Assembly (NCBI RefSeq): GCF_003952025.1
Contig: NZ_QXGI01000006.1
Location: 58,036 to 122,035 of the forward strand
Direction of reading: 5' to 3'
Origin: Bifidobacterium castoris
Lineage (GTDB): Bacteria > Actinomycetota > Actinomycetes > Actinomycetales > Bifidobacteriaceae
Length of the DNA: 64,000 bases
Position numbers and translations under genes: made by a program. Under the pieces are notes generated by a model. It ran no database searches. It was given only the letters and a program-made list of their open reading frames with translations, and had not been told where the DNA came from. Shown piece after piece: positions 40,748 through 50,097 of the stretch (its first letter is position 1; each line of letters starts with the position of its first letter).

Positions 40748-41764
40748 ATGACGGCAGACATTATCGATGATGACGAAACGCGCGGCGACGGCCTCGCGGG
40801 GACGGATGCGGCGATGGGCCGCGGGACGCGGGACGGCGAGGGCGTCGACGTCGAGATCGGCGACGCCGTGCTCGACGTGCATGTTCCACGTGGAACGGTC
40901 GTGCTCGCGGCGACGCCGATCGGTAACACGGCGGATGCGTCGGCGCGCCTCGTCGCGCTGCTCGAACGCGCCGACATCGTCGCCGCCGAGGACACGCGCC
41001 GCCTGTACGCGCTCGCGAACCGCCTCGGCGTGCATGTGGCAGGGCGCGTCGTCGCCAACCACGACCACAACGAACGAGGCAAGGCCGACGGGCTGCTCGA
41101 CGAGGCGGCCGCCGGCGCGACGGTGCTCGTCGTCTCCGACGCCGGCATGCCGACGATCAACGATCCGGGACTGGCGATCGTGCGGCGCGCGATTGAACGC
41201 GGACTGCCGGTGACCTGCGCTCCCGGTCCGTCCGCCGTGCTCGACGCGCTCGCGTTGTCCGGACTGCCGACCGACCGCTTCTGCTACGAGGGCTTCCTGC
41301 CGCGCAGACACGCCGAGCGCGTGCAGCATCTGCGCGCGCTCAAAGGCGAACGGCGCACGATCGTGTTCTACGAGACGCTGCACCGCATCGCCGATGCGAT
41401 GGCTGACCTCGAAGAGGTCCTCGGCCCCGACAGGCCGATGGCGCTGTGCCGCGAGCTGACGAAGGGCTACGAGCAGATCCGGCGCGGCACGATCGGCGAG
41501 ATCAGGCAGGGCGTCGAGGACGACCCGCCGCGCGGCGAGATGGTGCTCGTCGTCGGCGGCGCGCAGGACGGCGAGGAGGACGGCGGCGAGACCCCGGGCG
41601 CCGAGGCGCTCGCCGCGCTCGCGATGCGCTATGCGCAGGAGCATGGCGTGCGCATCAAGGACGCGATCGCGAAGGTCGTCGCCGAGCATCCGGGCGCGGA
41701 CGGCGCGCTCGCGAACAAGAAACAGGTGTATGCGGCCGTGCTCGCCGCGCGCGACGCCCGCTGA
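40748..41764 (+). CDS. rsmI: 16S rRNA (cytidine-1402-2'-O)-methyltransferase
   Basis: A 338-residue SAM-dependent methyltransferase that 2'-O-methylates C1402 in the decoding centre. The family core starts at TVVLAATPIGNTADAS (after an acidic 50-residue extension). It contains ADIVAAEDTRR, VVSDAGMPTINDPG, the APGPSAVLDALALSGL block, and ERRTIVFYETLHR. The C-terminal domain is Ala-rich (about 270-338). A CATACT -10 box at 40736-40741 ends 6 bases before the ATG, so the message is probably leaderless. It is divergent from pmt. Confidence 0.92.
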   Translation: MTADIIDDDETRGDGLAGTDAAMGRGTRDGEGVDVEIGDAVLDVHVPRGTVVLAATPIGNTADASARLVALLERADIVAAEDTRRLYALANRLGVHVAGRVVANHDHNERGKADGLLDEAAAGATVLVVSDAGMPTINDPGLAIVRRAIERGLPVTCAPGPSAVLDALALSGLPTDRFCYEGFLPRRHAERVQHLRALKGERRTIVFYETLHRIADAMADLEEVLGPDRPMALCRELTKGYEQIRRGTIGEIRQGVEDDPPRGEMVLVVGGAQDGEEDGGETPGAEALAALAMRYAQEHGVRIKDAIAKVVAEHPGADGALANKKQVYAAVLAARDAR

Positions 41765-41782
41765 ACCGGCGCACGCCGGACG

Positions 41783-42127
41783 CTAGGCGCGCGAGCGTTC
41801 GACGGAATCGAACAGCATCTGCAGCGTCTCGCGCACGCCGGGGCCGCCCTGCTGGGAGATGTATTCGAGCAGGTTCGCGTCGGCGGTGCGGTTGACGATG
41901 ACCCATTTGCGCAGGCGCGGCGCGTGGCGCGCGATGTGCCACAGGACTTCGATCGGCGTGTCCGGATCGCTCGCGACCGTCGGCGTCAGACGGATCGGCG
42001 GCTCCGGCGGCGTCAGCGGCTCGATGCATGGTTCGCCTATGGAGCAATCCTCGGTTCGCGTCGATTCGAGGCGGTGATGGGCCGCGCGTGCGCGTTTCGC
42101 ACAGCCGCGACGATGAAACACAGACAT
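41783..42127 (-). CDS. Variant leucine-rich-repeat-like protein
   Basis: A 114-residue protein. The C-terminal half (VASDPDTPIEVLWHIARHAP, then RLRKWVIVNRTADANLLEYI) resembles the paired-helix units of variant leucine-rich repeats seen in actinobacterial proteins of unknown function. The N-terminus is basic (SVFHRRGCAKRARAAHHRLE). GGGGGA precedes the ATG at 42127. An upstream extension of the frame lacks a start site. It converges on rsmI with 18 bases between. No function can be given; it may be a truncated member of a longer LRV family. Confidence 0.6.
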   Translation of the reverse strand: MSVFHRRGCAKRARAAHHRLESTRTEDCSIGEPCIEPLTPPEPPIRLTPTVASDPDTPIEVLWHIARHAPRLRKWVIVNRTADANLLEYISQQGGPGVRETLQMLFDSVERSRA

Positions 42128-42228
42128 GGAAAATCCCCCGATGATCGTCGATAATTGGATACTGTAGCCGCCGGTGTCGAACAACGGCGGCGGTATGGGC
42201 GGCGGCGCGGCGGCCGCCGTCGACGTGG

Positions 42229-43050
42229 TCAGGCGATGCAGGCGAAATCGGCGATCACCTCGCGCGCCCGCTGCGCCGCATGCAGGTAGGCGCAGCCCTC
42301 GAGAATGAGCAGGCAGTCCTCGATGTCGATGGTGAAATGGCGCAGCAGCCGCAGGATCAGCTCGTCGAGCGACTGCTCGTAGATGTCCTCCGGCGGGCAC
42401 ATCGCCAGATCGCAGACCGTGCGCTCGGGCGTCGTGACGGTCAGCGGCCCGACCAGCTGCGTCTGCTTCGGCGGGACGCGCCGCTCGCGCACGTTGATCG
42501 GGCGTCCCATCAGCGGCGCGCGGTAGTGCGTCGTCGACAGGACGTCGACGGCGCTCGGGAACTCGCCGCCGAGCCAGACCCATGCCGCCGCGCGGCCGCA
42601 GGCGACGAGCTGCGGGTTCGGCAGCATCGCCGCGACGATCGCGGCGCGGCCGTACAGCGTCTCGCCGTCGGTGCTGCGGTAGGCGTGGCGTTCGTCGAGC
42701 GCGACGAGCGCGCCGGCGCGCACGAGGTTGCGCATCGCGAAGGGTCCGGGGAGGTTGTCGTAGGTGTACAGGACCGTCTGCGCGGCCGCGTCGCCGCCGG
42801 CGTCCATATGGCGGCTCCTCGCGCCGTCCGGGGCGGCGTCGCCATGCGGCGGCCGCGTCGCGTCGCGGCGGGGGAAGAGGCCGTCGACGCCTGCGTCGTC
42901 GTAGGTGAAGCAGGCCGCCTTGCGCAGGTCGATGCGCGGCTGGCGGCGTTTGCCGTCATGCGCCGCGTCGGGTCGCCCGTCGTCCGCCGGCGGCTGCCAC
43001 AGCGGCAGCATCGGCTGGTAGGCCTCGGTATGTCGGTCATGAACGCCCAT
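42229..43050 (-). CDS. AbiEi-like / winged-helix antitoxin-type protein
   Basis: A 273-residue protein. The middle part (FAMRNLVRAGALVALDERHA, then YGRAAIVAAMLPNPQLVACG and TVTTPERTVCDLAM) follows the pattern of AbiEi-type antitoxin or transcriptional-regulator proteins of actinobacteria. The first 90 residues are Asp/Arg/Ala-rich and look disordered. No nucleotidyltransferase toxin (AbiEii) lies next to it, so a working type IV toxin-antitoxin pair is not supported. A GAGGAGG site lies about 10 bases before the ATG. The function is uncertain. Confidence 0.5.
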   Translation of the reverse strand: MGVHDRHTEAYQPMLPLWQPPADDGRPDAAHDGKRRQPRIDLRKAACFTYDDAGVDGLFPRRDATRPPHGDAAPDGARSRHMDAGGDAAAQTVLYTYDNLPGPFAMRNLVRAGALVALDERHAYRSTDGETLYGRAAIVAAMLPNPQLVACGRAAAWVWLGGEFPSAVDVLSTTHYRAPLMGRPINVRERRVPPKQTQLVGPLTVTTPERTVCDLAMCPPEDIYEQSLDELILRLLRHFTIDIEDCLLILEGCAYLHAAQRAREVIADFACIA

Positions 43051-43585
43051 CAGTCATGCCTCCTCTCGTCGTCTCCGGCTCACGCCGGCCGCTCGCCGGC
43101 GCGCCTTCGCGCATCCGGTCGTGGTGCGCGGCATGTCCGGCCGGGTGACGAAGCCCGTGGCGTCGGTTGCCGTCGATCGATGGCCGGACACGCCATGCAT
43201 GCGCCGTCGGCACGGGATGTGCGTCATGGCGCGTGGGATGAGCGTAGGGTCGGGGCGTGGGGACGTGCAAGACGAGCGGCGAATAATGTGCAAATGTGGA
43301 TAACCGGCGTGGGATGCCCACCGCATGTGGATGGCGATGTGGACGGCGCGGAGCGTTGTGGACATCGTCGTGGATGCATCCACACGCTATCCACATGAGC
43401 CACATGCCGGTCGCACGGCGGTTGTTGGCATTGTGCCTTGCGGTACGCCCGGACGGGACGGTGCGCGGATGACGGCGTGATCGCATAGGACGGATCTGCA
43501 CGCCTGCAGCGGTGCGCCCGCACGCCGCTGCAGGCGGGCCCTCGCGTGATGCGATGGTGTCCGCGTGCTGCCGGATAATCGGCGC
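43051..43585. promoter_or_regulatory. Non-coding region with DnaA-box cluster upstream of metG
   Basis: Gene-free, 535 bases. DnaA-box-like nonamers are packed into 43295-43395: TGTGGATAA (43295-43303, perfect consensus), TGTGGATGG (43326), TGTGGACGG (43338) and TGTGGACAT (43357). On the minus strand TGTGGATGC ends at 43376 and TGTGGATAG at 43387. Further on, CGCCTGCAGCGG (43501-43512) pairs with CCGCTGCAGGCG (43525-43536). A GATAAT -10 box at 43574-43579 lies 6 bases before the metG start, implying a leaderless message. Confidence 0.6.
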
Positions 43586-45448
43586 ATGACTCATATTATG
43601 GTGAATGTCGCTTGGCCGTATGCGAACGGCCCCCGTCATATCGGCCACGTCGCGGGCTTCGGCGTGCCTTCGGACGTCTACGCGCGCTACCAGCGCATGA
43701 AGGGCAACGACGTGCTCATGGTCTCCGGCACCGACGAGCACGGAACGCCGATCCTCGTCGAAGCGGACAAGGAAGGCGTCACCCCGCAGGAGCTCGCGGA
43801 CCGCTACAACCGCGTCATCGCCTCCGACCTGTGCAAGCTCGGCCTGAGCTACGACCTGTTCACGCGCACGACGACGAAGAACCACGAGCTCGTCGTCCAG
43901 GAGCTGTTCCGCCAGTGCCTCAAGAACGGCTACATCTACAAGGGCACGCAGAAGGTCGCGATCTCGCCGTCGACCGGACGCACGCTGCCGGACCGCTACA
44001 TCGAAGGCGAATGCCCGATCTGCCATGCGCCGGGCGCGCGCGGCGACCAGTGCGACAACTGCGGCAACGAGCTCGACCCGGACGAGCTGATCGACCCGGT
44101 CTCGAAGATCAACGGCGAGACGCCGATCTTCCAGGAGAGCGAGCACTACTTCCTTGACCTGCCGGCGCTCGCCGACGCGAACCTCGCGTGGCTCAAGACG
44201 CGTCAGGGCTGGCGCACGAACGTCCTCAACTTCTCGATCGGCCTGTTCCGCGAGGTCAAGCCGCGCGCGATCACGCGCGACATCGACTGGGGCATCCCGA
44301 TCCCGGTCCCCGGCTGGATCGACAACCCGAACAAGCGCCTGTACGTGTGGTTCGACGCCGTCATCGGCTATCTGTCCGCGTCGGTCGAATGGGCGCGCCG
44401 CTCCGGCGACCCCGAGGCGTGGCGCAAGTGGTGGAACGACCCGTCGACGCCCGGCTACTACTTCATGGGCAAGGACAACATCACGTTCCATTCGCAGATC
44501 TGGCCCTCCGAGATGATCGCCTACAACGGCGGCGGCTCGAAGGGCGGCGAGGCCGGCCAGCTCGGCCCGCTCAACCTGCCCGAGCAGGTCGTGGCCTCCG
44601 AGTTCATGACGATGGAAGGCAAGAAGTTCTCGTCGTCGCGCGGCATCGTCATCTACGTCAAGGACATCCTCGAACGCTACCCGGTGGACGCCGTCCGCTA
44701 CTACATCTCGGTCGCCGGCCCGGAGAACTCCGACTCCGACTTCACCTGGTCCGAGTTCGTCCGCCACAACAACGAGGAGCTCGCCGCGTCGTGGGGCAAC
44801 CTCGTCAACCGCGTCGCGAACCTCATCGCGAAGAACTTCGGCGAAGTGCCGCCGATCGCCGAGGACAAGCTGACCGACGAGGACCGCGCGCTGCTCGCCG
44901 AGTCCGCGGCCGCCTTCGAGACGGTCGGCTCGCTCATCGAGACGCATCATCAGAAGAACGCGCTCAACGAGGCGATGCGCCTCGTCGGCGACATCAACAA
45001 GTACATCTCGGCGACCGAGCCGTGGAAGATCAAGGACGATTCCGATCGTCTGGGTACGGTGCTCCATGTGGCGGCGCAGGCGGTGCTCGATGCGAACCAT
45101 CTGCTCGCGCCGTTCCTGCCGCATTCGGCGCAGAAGGTGTGGGAGGCGCTCGGCGGCACCGGCACGTTCTCGCCGCTGCCGCGCATCGAGGAGGTCACCG
45201 ATCTCGACGATCCGGCCTTCCGCTACCCGGTCATCACCGGCGACTACGTGCTCGGCGAGACGCTGCGGCCGTGGAAGAGCGAAGCGATCGAGGTCGGCGC
45301 GAAGGTCGCCAAGCCGACGCCGATCTTCGCGAAGATCCCGACCGAGGCCGTCGACGAGGAGCTCGCCCGCTTCGAGACCGCGCTCAACGCGCGCCGCGAG
45401 GCCGAGGCGCAGCGACTCGCCGCCGAGCAGGCGAAGCTCGCCGAGTAA
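43586..45448 (+). CDS. metG: Methionyl-tRNA synthetase
   Basis: A 620-residue class I synthetase that charges tRNA-Met. Family features in order are [19 protein letters not shown] (HIGH motif), the zinc knuckle CPIC...CDNC near residue 145-160, [15 protein letters not shown], and the KMSKS-equivalent [11 protein letters not shown]. The helical anticodon-binding domain is about 390-560 ([16 protein letters not shown]). The C-terminal 60 residues are Ala/Glu-rich, without the tRNA-binding OB domain of longer MetG forms. ATG 43586 ([10 protein letters not shown]) fits the family start and a leaderless promoter; ATG 43565 is longer than usual. Confidence 0.96.
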   Translation: MTHIMVNVAWPYANGPRHIGHVAGFGVPSDVYARYQRMKGNDVLMVSGTDEHGTPILVEADKEGVTPQELADRYNRVIASDLCKLGLSYDLFTRTTTKNHELVVQELFRQCLKNGYIYKGTQKVAISPSTGRTLPDRYIEGECPICHAPGARGDQCDNCGNELDPDELIDPVSKINGETPIFQESEHYFLDLPALADANLAWLKTRQGWRTNVLNFSIGLFREVKPRAITRDIDWGIPIPVPGWIDNPNKRLYVWFDAVIGYLSASVEWARRSGDPEAWRKWWNDPSTPGYYFMGKDNITFHSQIWPSEMIAYNGGGSKGGEAGQLGPLNLPEQVVASEFMTMEGKKFSSSRGIVIYVKDILERYPVDAVRYYISVAGPENSDSDFTWSEFVRHNNEELAASWGNLVNRVANLIAKNFGEVPPIAEDKLTDEDRALLAESAAAFETVGSLIETHHQKNALNEAMRLVGDINKYISATEPWKIKDDSDRLGTVLHVAAQAVLDANHLLAPFLPHSAQKVWEALGGTGTFSPLPRIEEVTDLDDPAFRYPVITGDYVLGETLRPWKSEAIEVGAKVAKPTPIFAKIPTEAVDEELARFETALNARREAEAQRLAAEQAKLAE

Positions 45449-45494
45449 TCGTGGATCGGCGGCCGCGTCGGGGAACGTGCGGCCGCAGATGCCG

Positions 45495-45539
45495 AAGGCC
45501 GGCGCGGAACGGATGGCGTCCGTCCCGCGCCGGCCTTCC
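45495..45539 (+). terminator. Terminator of metG
   Basis: GAAGGCCGGCGCGG (45495-45508) pairs with CCGCGCCGGCCTTC (45526-45539), and an inner ACGGA/TCCGT stem extends it. It lies 46 bases after the metG stop. Confidence 0.75.
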
Positions 45540-45821
45540 ATATACGCCGATGATGTGTGGCCGACGATTGCGCATGGGTGGCCGGTTGCGATCATGTGCG
45601 GTGCGGTGTGCGCCGGTTGTGTTCGCGTAGGGGGGTGCTTGCGATCGCTCCGGGTGCGGTTCGCGTCGACTGCGTTCGCGGGGGACGGCCGATTGCGGAC
45701 CGATGCGGCGCCCGCGCGGCGGTATGGCGGGAGGCGGTTCCGCTGGGGGCGAAGACCTGCGGCGATGGGGCGGTGCGGCGGGCAGGGGTGACGGCTGCCT
45801 GCGGGCTGTACGTGCAAAACG

Positions 45822-46078
45822 TTGGAATGACGCCGATTTTCCGCTAGAATCGAGCGTCGCGCGCGCGGCCGTCGCCGTCTGATTTCCCCGTGCCGCACGT
45901 GTTTTCAGGTAATTTTCAGAAAATCGTAGCGTCGTACTCAGCAACGGAAGGTTATATGAAACATGTCAGCGATCACAAGCTCGCCGGCGAGGTTCCTTCC
46001 AAGAACCCCATAACTGAACCCTTCTTCTCTCTTCTCTCTATAGAAATGCCGGCGGCCTTCTCTCCGCCGGCTTTTTCT
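45822..46078 (+). ncRNA. Candidate small RNA or small-ORF transcript
   Basis: The promoter TTGGAA 45822-45827, 17 bases, TAGAAT 45845-45850 predicts a start near 45857. A hairpin GCCGGCGG/CCGCCGGC followed by TTTTTCTTT ends it near 46078, giving about 220 nucleotides. Inside, GGAAGG precedes ATG 45956 (peptide MKHVSDHKLAGEVPSKNPIT and on), but that frame runs through the hairpin to 46126, so it is not a convincing gene. The neighbouring genes are metG (upstream, already terminated) and a leftward ABC gene, so the transcript would stand alone. The hairpin may also serve the ABC gene. Confidence 0.4.
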
Positions 46079-46106
46079 TTGCCTATGCGCGCCGCCGCCG
46101 CGGGCG

Positions 46107-47903
46107 TCATTCGACCGTGTCGGTGATCATCGCGTACTGCGATTCGACGAGCCGCCAGTAGTGGCCGCGTTTCGCCATCAGCTCGTCGTGCGTGCCCTGC
46201 TCGACGATTCGCCCATGGTCGATGAAGCAGATGACGTCGGCGTTCTCGATCGTGCTCAGCCGGTGCGCGATGATGAAGCTCGTGCGGCCGACGAGCAGAT
46301 GGTCGAGCCCCGCCTGCAGCGCCTCCTCGGTCTTCGTGTCGATGTTGCTCGTCGCCTCGTCGAGGATCAGGATCCGCGGGTCGGCGAGCAGCACGCGCGC
46401 GAAGGCGATGAGCTGGCGCTGGCCCATCGACAGCGTCGAGCCGTGCTCCTCGACGACCGTGTCGTAGCCGTCGGGCAGATGCTCGATGAATTCGTGCGCG
46501 TGCACGGCCTTCGCGGCGCGTTCGATCTGCTCGTCGGTCGCGTCGAGCCTGCCGTAGCGGATGTTGTCGCGGATCGTGCCGGAGAAGATGAAGGTGTCCT
46601 GCAGCATGACGCCCATCTGCCGGCGCAGCGACGCGAGCGTCACGTCGCGCACGTCGTGCCCGTCGATCGTCACCGATCCTTCGGCCACGTCGTAGAAGCG
46701 CGACAGCAGGTTGATGATCGTCGTCTTGCCCGCGCCGGTCGGTCCGACGAGCGCGACCGTCTGCCCGGGCCGCACATGCAGGTCCACAAGATTGAGAATG
46801 TTCCTGCCATCCGGCTCGTAGCGGAACATGACGTCGTTGAAATCGACGTCGCCGCGCACGGGCGGCAGCTCGACCGCGCCGGGCGCGTCGGTGATCTCCG
46901 GCTGCACGTCCATCGTCTCGAAGATGCGTTCGAGATACGCCGAGCAGGTGATCAGCTGGTTGTAGAAGTTGCCGATGTTGATGACCGGGTTCCAGAAGTT
47001 GTTCGCATAGCCGATGAACGCGATCAGCGTGCCGGTCGTCGCCGCGACGCCGCCGATGTTCATGATGCCGACGTAGTACAGCAGCGCCATCGTGCTCATC
47101 GAGACGATCTCGATGCTCGGCCACATCAGGAACTGCAGATGCACCGACCGCATCCACGCCGTGCGCACCGCGCCCTGCTGCTCCTGGAACGTGCGGTACT
47201 GCTCCTGTTCGCGCGCGAAGGTCTGCGTCGTCTTGACGCCGGCGATCGATTCGTGGATGAAGGCGTTGAGGTTGCTCTGCTTGTTGGACAGGTTCTGGTA
47301 CGCCTTGCGCTGGAAATGCTGCAGCACGCGCACGGCGACGATGAGCAGCGGGAACAGCACGAGGCTCCACAGCGTGAGCCGCCAGTCGATGACGAACATG
47401 ATGACCAGCGTGATGACGAAGGTGAACACGTCGGAGATGACGTTGATCAGCCCCGAGCTGAGCGTGTCCGACAACGTGTTGACGTAGTTGACGACGCGGA
47501 TCAGGATCTTGCCGTGCGGCCGCGAGTCGAAGTAGCTGAACGGCAGCGTCTGGATGTGCGTGAACAGGTCGCGGCGCATGTCTTTGAGCATGAGCTGGCC
47601 GACGCGCGTGATCTCCAACGTGCGGTAGCGCAGCCCGATCTCGTACAGCACGATCAGCGCGAGCATGGTCAGCGCGATCCAGCCGAGTAACGCGTAGTCG
47701 CCGTGCGGCAGCACGTCGTCGATGACGACCTTCGTCAGATACGGCACGCTCACGGCGATGCAGCTCATCGACATGACGACGGCCACGATCCTCGCGATGC
47801 GCGCGCGGTACGGCCTCATGTAGACGGTGATGCGTCTGAGGTCGCCGAGATTGATCTGCTCCTCGAGCTCCTCGTCCTCGCGGAAGGTGTTGCGTTTCGC
47901 CAT
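46107..47903 (-). CDS. ABC exporter half-transporter with a canonical ATPase site
   Basis: A 598-residue fusion of a six-span transmembrane domain (about 25-330) and an ATPase domain (about 360-598). Walker A is GPTGAGKTT, the signature LSMGQRQ, Walker B ILILDEATSNID with the catalytic Glu, and the switch His lies in IIAHRLSTI. AAAGGAGGAGA precedes the ATG. It lies 30 bases after the partner half-transporter and forms with it a heterodimeric multidrug-type exporter. The substrate is unknown. In bifidobacteria such pairs export drugs or bile acids. Confidence 0.88.
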   Translation of the reverse strand: MAKRNTFREDEELEEQINLGDLRRITVYMRPYRARIARIVAVVMSMSCIAVSVPYLTKVVIDDVLPHGDYALLGWIALTMLALIVLYEIGLRYRTLEITRVGQLMLKDMRRDLFTHIQTLPFSYFDSRPHGKILIRVVNYVNTLSDTLSSGLINVISDVFTFVITLVIMFVIDWRLTLWSLVLFPLLIVAVRVLQHFQRKAYQNLSNKQSNLNAFIHESIAGVKTTQTFAREQEQYRTFQEQQGAVRTAWMRSVHLQFLMWPSIEIVSMSTMALLYYVGIMNIGGVAATTGTLIAFIGYANNFWNPVINIGNFYNQLITCSAYLERIFETMDVQPEITDAPGAVELPPVRGDVDFNDVMFRYEPDGRNILNLVDLHVRPGQTVALVGPTGAGKTTIINLLSRFYDVAEGSVTIDGHDVRDVTLASLRRQMGVMLQDTFIFSGTIRDNIRYGRLDATDEQIERAAKAVHAHEFIEHLPDGYDTVVEEHGSTLSMGQRQLIAFARVLLADPRILILDEATSNIDTKTEEALQAGLDHLLVGRTSFIIAHRLSTIENADVICFIDHGRIVEQGTHDELMAKRGHYWRLVESQYAMITDTVE

Positions 47904-47933
47904 CGTATCTCCTCCTTTCTGCGTCCGCCGCGC

Positions 47934-49796
47934 TCAGCGTGCGCCCGTCTCGTCGTCGGTCGTGTACCCCTGCGCCTGCCCGGACTGCGCGCCGAGCTGC
48001 CTGTGGTAGATCGCCCGGTATCTGCCGTGCTTCGCGACGAGTTCCTCATGGGTGCCGCGTTCGACGATGCGGCCGTGCTCGAGCACGAGGATGAGATCGC
48101 TGTCCTTGATCGACGAGATGCGGTGCGCGATCGTCACGATCGTCTTGTCACCGTCGAGTTCGTTGAGATGACGTCTGATCTTCGCCTCCGTCTCCATGTC
48201 GACGGCGCTCGTCGTGTCGTCCATGATCAGGATCGACGGGTCGTCGGCGATCGCGCGCGCGAGGCTCAGCCGCTGCTTCTGACCGCCCGACAGGCCGACG
48301 CCGCGCTCGCCGACGACGGTGTCGTAGCCTTCGGGCATCCGTTCGATGAAGTCGTCTGCGCCGGCGATGAACGCGATGTGCCTGATGTATTCCGGCGACG
48401 GCGTGCGCCCGCCGTCCACGCCGAAGCTGATGTTGCCGCCGATCGTGTCCGAGAACAGGAAGGTGTCCTGCGCGACGACGCTCACCTGCGAGCGCAGCGT
48501 GCGCAGCGGCCAGTCGCGCGCGTCGACGCCGTCGATGAGGACGCGCCCGTGCGTCGGATCGTAGAAGCGCGCGATCATGTTGACGAGCGTCGATTTGCCG
48601 GCGCCGGTCTCGCCGAGGATGCCGAGGCGCGCGCCGGCGGGGACCGCGAAGTCGATGTCGGTCAGGATCGGCGTGTCCGGGTCGTCGGGGAACGCGAAAT
48701 CGACGTGTTCGAAACGGATCGCGCCGTTGATGTGGTCGGGCGCCGCCGCGTCCGTCGTCGTCGCGGCGCCATGGCCGTCGCCGCCGTCGGTCCGCGGATG
48801 CAGCTCCCGGATGCGCGGCGTCGCCGTGAGCAGGCGGCGGATCTTGACGCATGAGGCGTTGAAACGCTGCCAGTCGTTGACGAGCCAGCCGGACTGGCGG
48901 ACGGGGGAGTCGATCATCCACAGATACGAGCTGAAGGCGACGAGGCCGCCGAGCGTCATGTTGCCCTTGAGCACGAGGAAACCGCCGAGCGCGATCGTGA
49001 TGAGCTGCAGCGAGAAGCCGAGGCCGTCGAGCCACGGCATGTAGCGGCGCGTGTTGAGCGCCATGTCCATGTTGCGCTCCATGTAGTCGTCGTTGCGTTC
49101 GTCGAACTTCTCCGTCTCGTGGTCCTCGCGGACGAAGGCCTTGACGACGCGGTTGCCTTCGATGTTCTCCTCGACCATCGAATTCATTGACGCGAGCGAG
49201 TCTCGGATCGCGAGGAACAGCGGCTTCGCATGCTGCGACAGCTTGCGCGTGAGCACGAACAGGAACGGCGTGACGCAGGCGAGCGCGAGCGCGAGCCGCC
49301 AGTCGATCGACGTCATCATTGCGAGCGCGCCGACGAACATGACGACGCAGTTGATCGCCTGGTAGCTCACCCAGCTGAGCAGATGGCGGATCGCGTCGGT
49401 GTCCGAGGTCATGCGGCTCATGATGTCGCCGGTGCGCGTGTGGTTGAAGTAGTCGAAGTCGAGCGTGTGCAGCTTCTCGTATTCGTCGCTGACGAGACGG
49501 AAGACGGTGTTCTGCCCGAAGCGTTCCATCCACATCGCGTTGCCGTAGTAGGCGACGTCGCGCACGATCGTGACGACGATCATCAGGATGCACAGCTTGG
49601 CGAGCAGCTGGAGCTGATGCTGTTCGATGACCTGGTCGACGATGCGCGCCGAGATCAGCGGCGTGACGAGCGCCATCGCCGCGCTGACGGCGTAGAGCGT
49701 CAGGCCGCCGACGGCGCGCGGCAGGTCGGGTTTGCAGTAGGCCATGAGCCAGCGGAGATTGCCGGCGTGCTCGTTGCGTTTCGGATCGACGTACAT
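47934..49796 (-). CDS. ABC exporter half-transporter with a non-canonical ATPase site
   Basis: A 620-residue half-transporter with transmembrane domain about 15-310 and ATPase domain about 365-620. Walker A (GETGAGKST), signature (LSGGQKQRL) and switch His (TIAHRISSI) are normal. In Walker B the catalytic Glu is Asp (ILIMDDTTSAVD). That is the usual mark of the degenerate site in heterodimeric exporters of the TM287/288 or LmrCD type, where only the partner site hydrolyses ATP efficiently. A linker rich in Asp/Thr/Ala joins the domains. ATG 49796 lacks a close ribosome-binding site (an AGGAG lies about 13 bases away). Confidence 0.86.
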   Translation of the reverse strand: MYVDPKRNEHAGNLRWLMAYCKPDLPRAVGGLTLYAVSAAMALVTPLISARIVDQVIEQHQLQLLAKLCILMIVVTIVRDVAYYGNAMWMERFGQNTVFRLVSDEYEKLHTLDFDYFNHTRTGDIMSRMTSDTDAIRHLLSWVSYQAINCVVMFVGALAMMTSIDWRLALALACVTPFLFVLTRKLSQHAKPLFLAIRDSLASMNSMVEENIEGNRVVKAFVREDHETEKFDERNDDYMERNMDMALNTRRYMPWLDGLGFSLQLITIALGGFLVLKGNMTLGGLVAFSSYLWMIDSPVRQSGWLVNDWQRFNASCVKIRRLLTATPRIRELHPRTDGGDGHGAATTTDAAAPDHINGAIRFEHVDFAFPDDPDTPILTDIDFAVPAGARLGILGETGAGKSTLVNMIARFYDPTHGRVLIDGVDARDWPLRTLRSQVSVVAQDTFLFSDTIGGNISFGVDGGRTPSPEYIRHIAFIAGADDFIERMPEGYDTVVGERGVGLSGGQKQRLSLARAIADDPSILIMDDTTSAVDMETEAKIRRHLNELDGDKTIVTIAHRISSIKDSDLILVLEHGRIVERGTHEELVAKHGRYRAIYHRQLGAQSGQAQGYTTDDETGAR

Positions 49797-50097
49797 CGGT
49801 GTGTCAGAGCTCCTGTGCGCTGCGGTTCCTCGAGGCGGATAAAATTCATTCGATGAATTATGGCGCCTCGTATTATCGTCCACACGCCGACGCGCATGCA
49901 AGCCGGCGCGGGCGACGGCGTGTCGGCGGCCTCGCGTGTCCGGGCCGTGGTTCCCCGCATGGCGCAGCGCAGATGGACATGTGCGGCGAATGTGCATAAT
50001 GGAATGGACGACCATATCGTCGGCCGGCCGTCCCTGCATGGCCGGCCAAGGCCATATGGCGACGACGAGGAAGACGAAGACGAGGAAGGCGGCGGCG
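49797..50097. promoter_or_regulatory. Divergent region with a 17-base palindrome
   Basis: AATTCAT (49843-49849), TCG, ATGAATT (49853-49859) is a perfect inverted repeat in an otherwise GC-rich gap between the leftward ABC exporter and the rightward GH36 gene. Its place about 50 bases before the exporter start fits an operator of a MarR- or TetR-like repressor; none is encoded beside it. The rest of the gap shows weak alternative starts for GH36 only. Confidence 0.45.

Larger units (their letters stand above)
45449..46106. other. Long non-coding stretch with metG terminator and an orphan promoter
   Basis: 658 bases without a clear gene. It holds the metG terminator (45495-45539), a G-rich tract (about 45600-45800) with no coding signal, a good rightward promoter (45822-45850) and an intrinsic terminator (46053-46078). 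The last two delimit a possible short transcript described separately. Confidence 0.5.

Noticed and set aside
42229-43050. A complete AbiE-type toxin-antitoxin system
   Set aside because: Only an AbiEi-like protein is present. The neighbours are an LRV-like gene and metG, and no nucleotidyltransferase toxin is seen.
43295-43395. Chromosomal replication origin
   Set aside because: Box density fits, but dnaA, dnaN, recF, gyrB and rpmH are absent and there is no AT-rich unwinding region beside the boxes.
43037-45898. A 953-codon minus-strand frame opposite metG
   Set aside because: It covers a certain housekeeping gene and a non-coding region with DnaA boxes; its sequence has no recognisable domain.
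45956-46126. A 56-residue small protein (MKHVSDHK...)
   Set aside because: It has a ribosome-binding site, but the frame runs through a strong intrinsic terminator and into the end of the opposing gene, so a coding call is not supported.
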